NCBI GenBank assembly: GCA_016763135.1 | Contig: JAESUI010000306.1 | Span: forward strand, 1-16,288 | Length of the DNA stretch: 16,288 nucleotides | Source of the DNA: Flavobacteriales bacterium | GTDB lineage: Bacteria; Bacteroidota; Bacteroidia; Flavobacteriales_E; Vicingaceae | Direction of reading: 5' to 3' | Part shown: piece after piece, positions 15,874-16,288 of the stretch | How positions within the stretch are numbered: position 1 is the first letter of the stretch | How the letters are laid out: each line of letters begins with the position of its first letter | Notes under the pieces: generated by a model | Database searches by the model: none | What the model saw: the letters and a program-made list of their open reading frames with translations, nothing else | Told to the model about the DNA's origin: nothing | Program-made: the position numbers and the translations under genes

Positions 15874-16288
15874 ATGAAAACTAACATTATTAGCTGGTTA
15901 TCAGAGAATAAGCATGTTTCCAAAGACATGTTATGCCAACCTATTATCTTCAATTTACAAGTGGCATCCTCAAAAAACGAACTTTCCCTATTATTGGAAA
16001 GCAACCCTACAATTCAGATTCTTGACGAAATTCAAGGGCAATTAGAAGAGCTTATCAAACTTAAAAACCCGAAAAAGAAGTTTACTTCAGAAGAATTAAA
16101 TCAAAATATCTCTTCTCATTTAAATAATACCTCCATTCACGAATATGGCGTTTGGGTTTATTATCCCTGGCTCAATAAAGTTATTCATTTATTGAATGAA
16201 GAAGAGTTTATTCAAGTTCGTACCAATCGTAATCAGAATAAAATAACTACCGAAGAGCAACAAATTTTAAGAACTAAAAAAATCGGAA
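15874..16288 (+). CDS. N-terminus of a probable Rv1355c/ThiF-like adenylyltransferase (cut by window end)
   Basis: The frame opens at ATG 15874 with GGAG 9 nt upstream and runs 138 codons to the window edge without a stop. Recognisable features are a helical N-terminal region, FTSEELNQNISSHL, then EYGVWVYYPWLNKVIHLL and EEFIQVRTNRNQNKIT, ending in LRTKKIG. From memory of the family, this is the lead-in of large Bacteroidota proteins of the Rv1355c type. In these the next residues start the Rossmann fold of a ThiF/E1-like ATP-dependent adenylyltransferase, often followed by a nitroreductase-like domain. No catalytic residue lies within the window, so the activity is inferred. It is divergent from the stand-alone receiver gene, with 163 nt between them. 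Confidence 0.68.
   Translation, partial: MKTNIISWLSENKHVSKDMLCQPIIFNLQVASSKNELSLLLESNPTIQILDEIQGQLEELIKLKNPKKKFTSEELNQNISSHLNNTSIHEYGVWVYYPWLNKVIHLLNEEEFIQVRTNRNQNKITTEEQQILRTKKIG

Noticed and set aside
15792..16004. 70-codon minus-strand frame over the divergent promoter and ThiF-like gene
   Set aside because: Antisense to a frame with clear family motifs. The translation is low-complexity and asparagine-rich.
1..16288. CRISPR array, prophage or defence island
   Set aside because: No regularly spaced repeats, integrase, transposase, nuclease-effector pair or phage structural gene is visible.

Overview
The window looks like a chromosomal segment of a Bacteroidota bacterium, most likely Flavobacteriia. 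The DNA is AT-rich, and two secreted proteins end in type IX secretion system (T9SS) C-terminal sorting domains. A tRNA promoter matches the Bacteroidota -33/-7 consensus (TTG, 19 nt, TAnnTTTG). A 1025-residue DUF2723/TMEM260-like membrane protein and a Rv1355c/ThiF-like protein N-terminus are also families familiar from this phylum. I saw no transposase, integrase, CRISPR array or phage gene.

Left part (1-6422). A large modular secreted protein (SprB/PKD-type repeats, two dockerin-type calcium loops, a cohesin-like region, T9SS tail) is broken or truncated at its 5' end, and it ends at a strong bidirectional terminator. Facing it on the minus strand is a probable two-gene unit: a DUF2723/TMEM260-like protein O-mannosyltransferase candidate followed after 21 nt by a FkbM-family methyltransferase. 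The secreted protein is dense in D-[ST]-[AILV] tripeptides, the reported Bacteroidota O-glycosylation sequon, so glycosylation of exported proteins is a plausible shared theme.

Middle part (6423-9391). A tRNA-Gln(UUG) gene with its own promoter and terminator is followed by about 365 nt of gene-free DNA holding two hairpins and short direct repeats. Then comes a tightly coupled plus-strand operon: a secreted S33-type alpha/beta hydrolase, an ECF sigma factor (TAATG overlap), a four-helix membrane protein that is a good anti-sigma candidate (11-nt overlap), and a 58-residue glycine-rich small membrane protein. The operon ends in a terminator that also serves the convergent two-component genes.

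Right part (9392-16288). A large soluble hybrid-sensor-type histidine kinase (about three GAF and four PAS modules, HisKA_3, HATPase_c) is followed 12 nt later by its NarL/LuxR-type response regulator. Divergent to the kinase is a T9SS-exported protein with a PKD domain. Its stop codon lies 3 nt from that of a convergent CheY/RpfG-like receiver with a coiled-coil tail. The window ends inside a divergent gene that resembles the Rv1355c/ThiF-like adenylyltransferase family. An identical 16-bp motif, TAAGTATTTATACGTA, lies at a similar distance upstream of the histidine kinase and of the stand-alone receiver, suggesting shared control of the two signalling genes.
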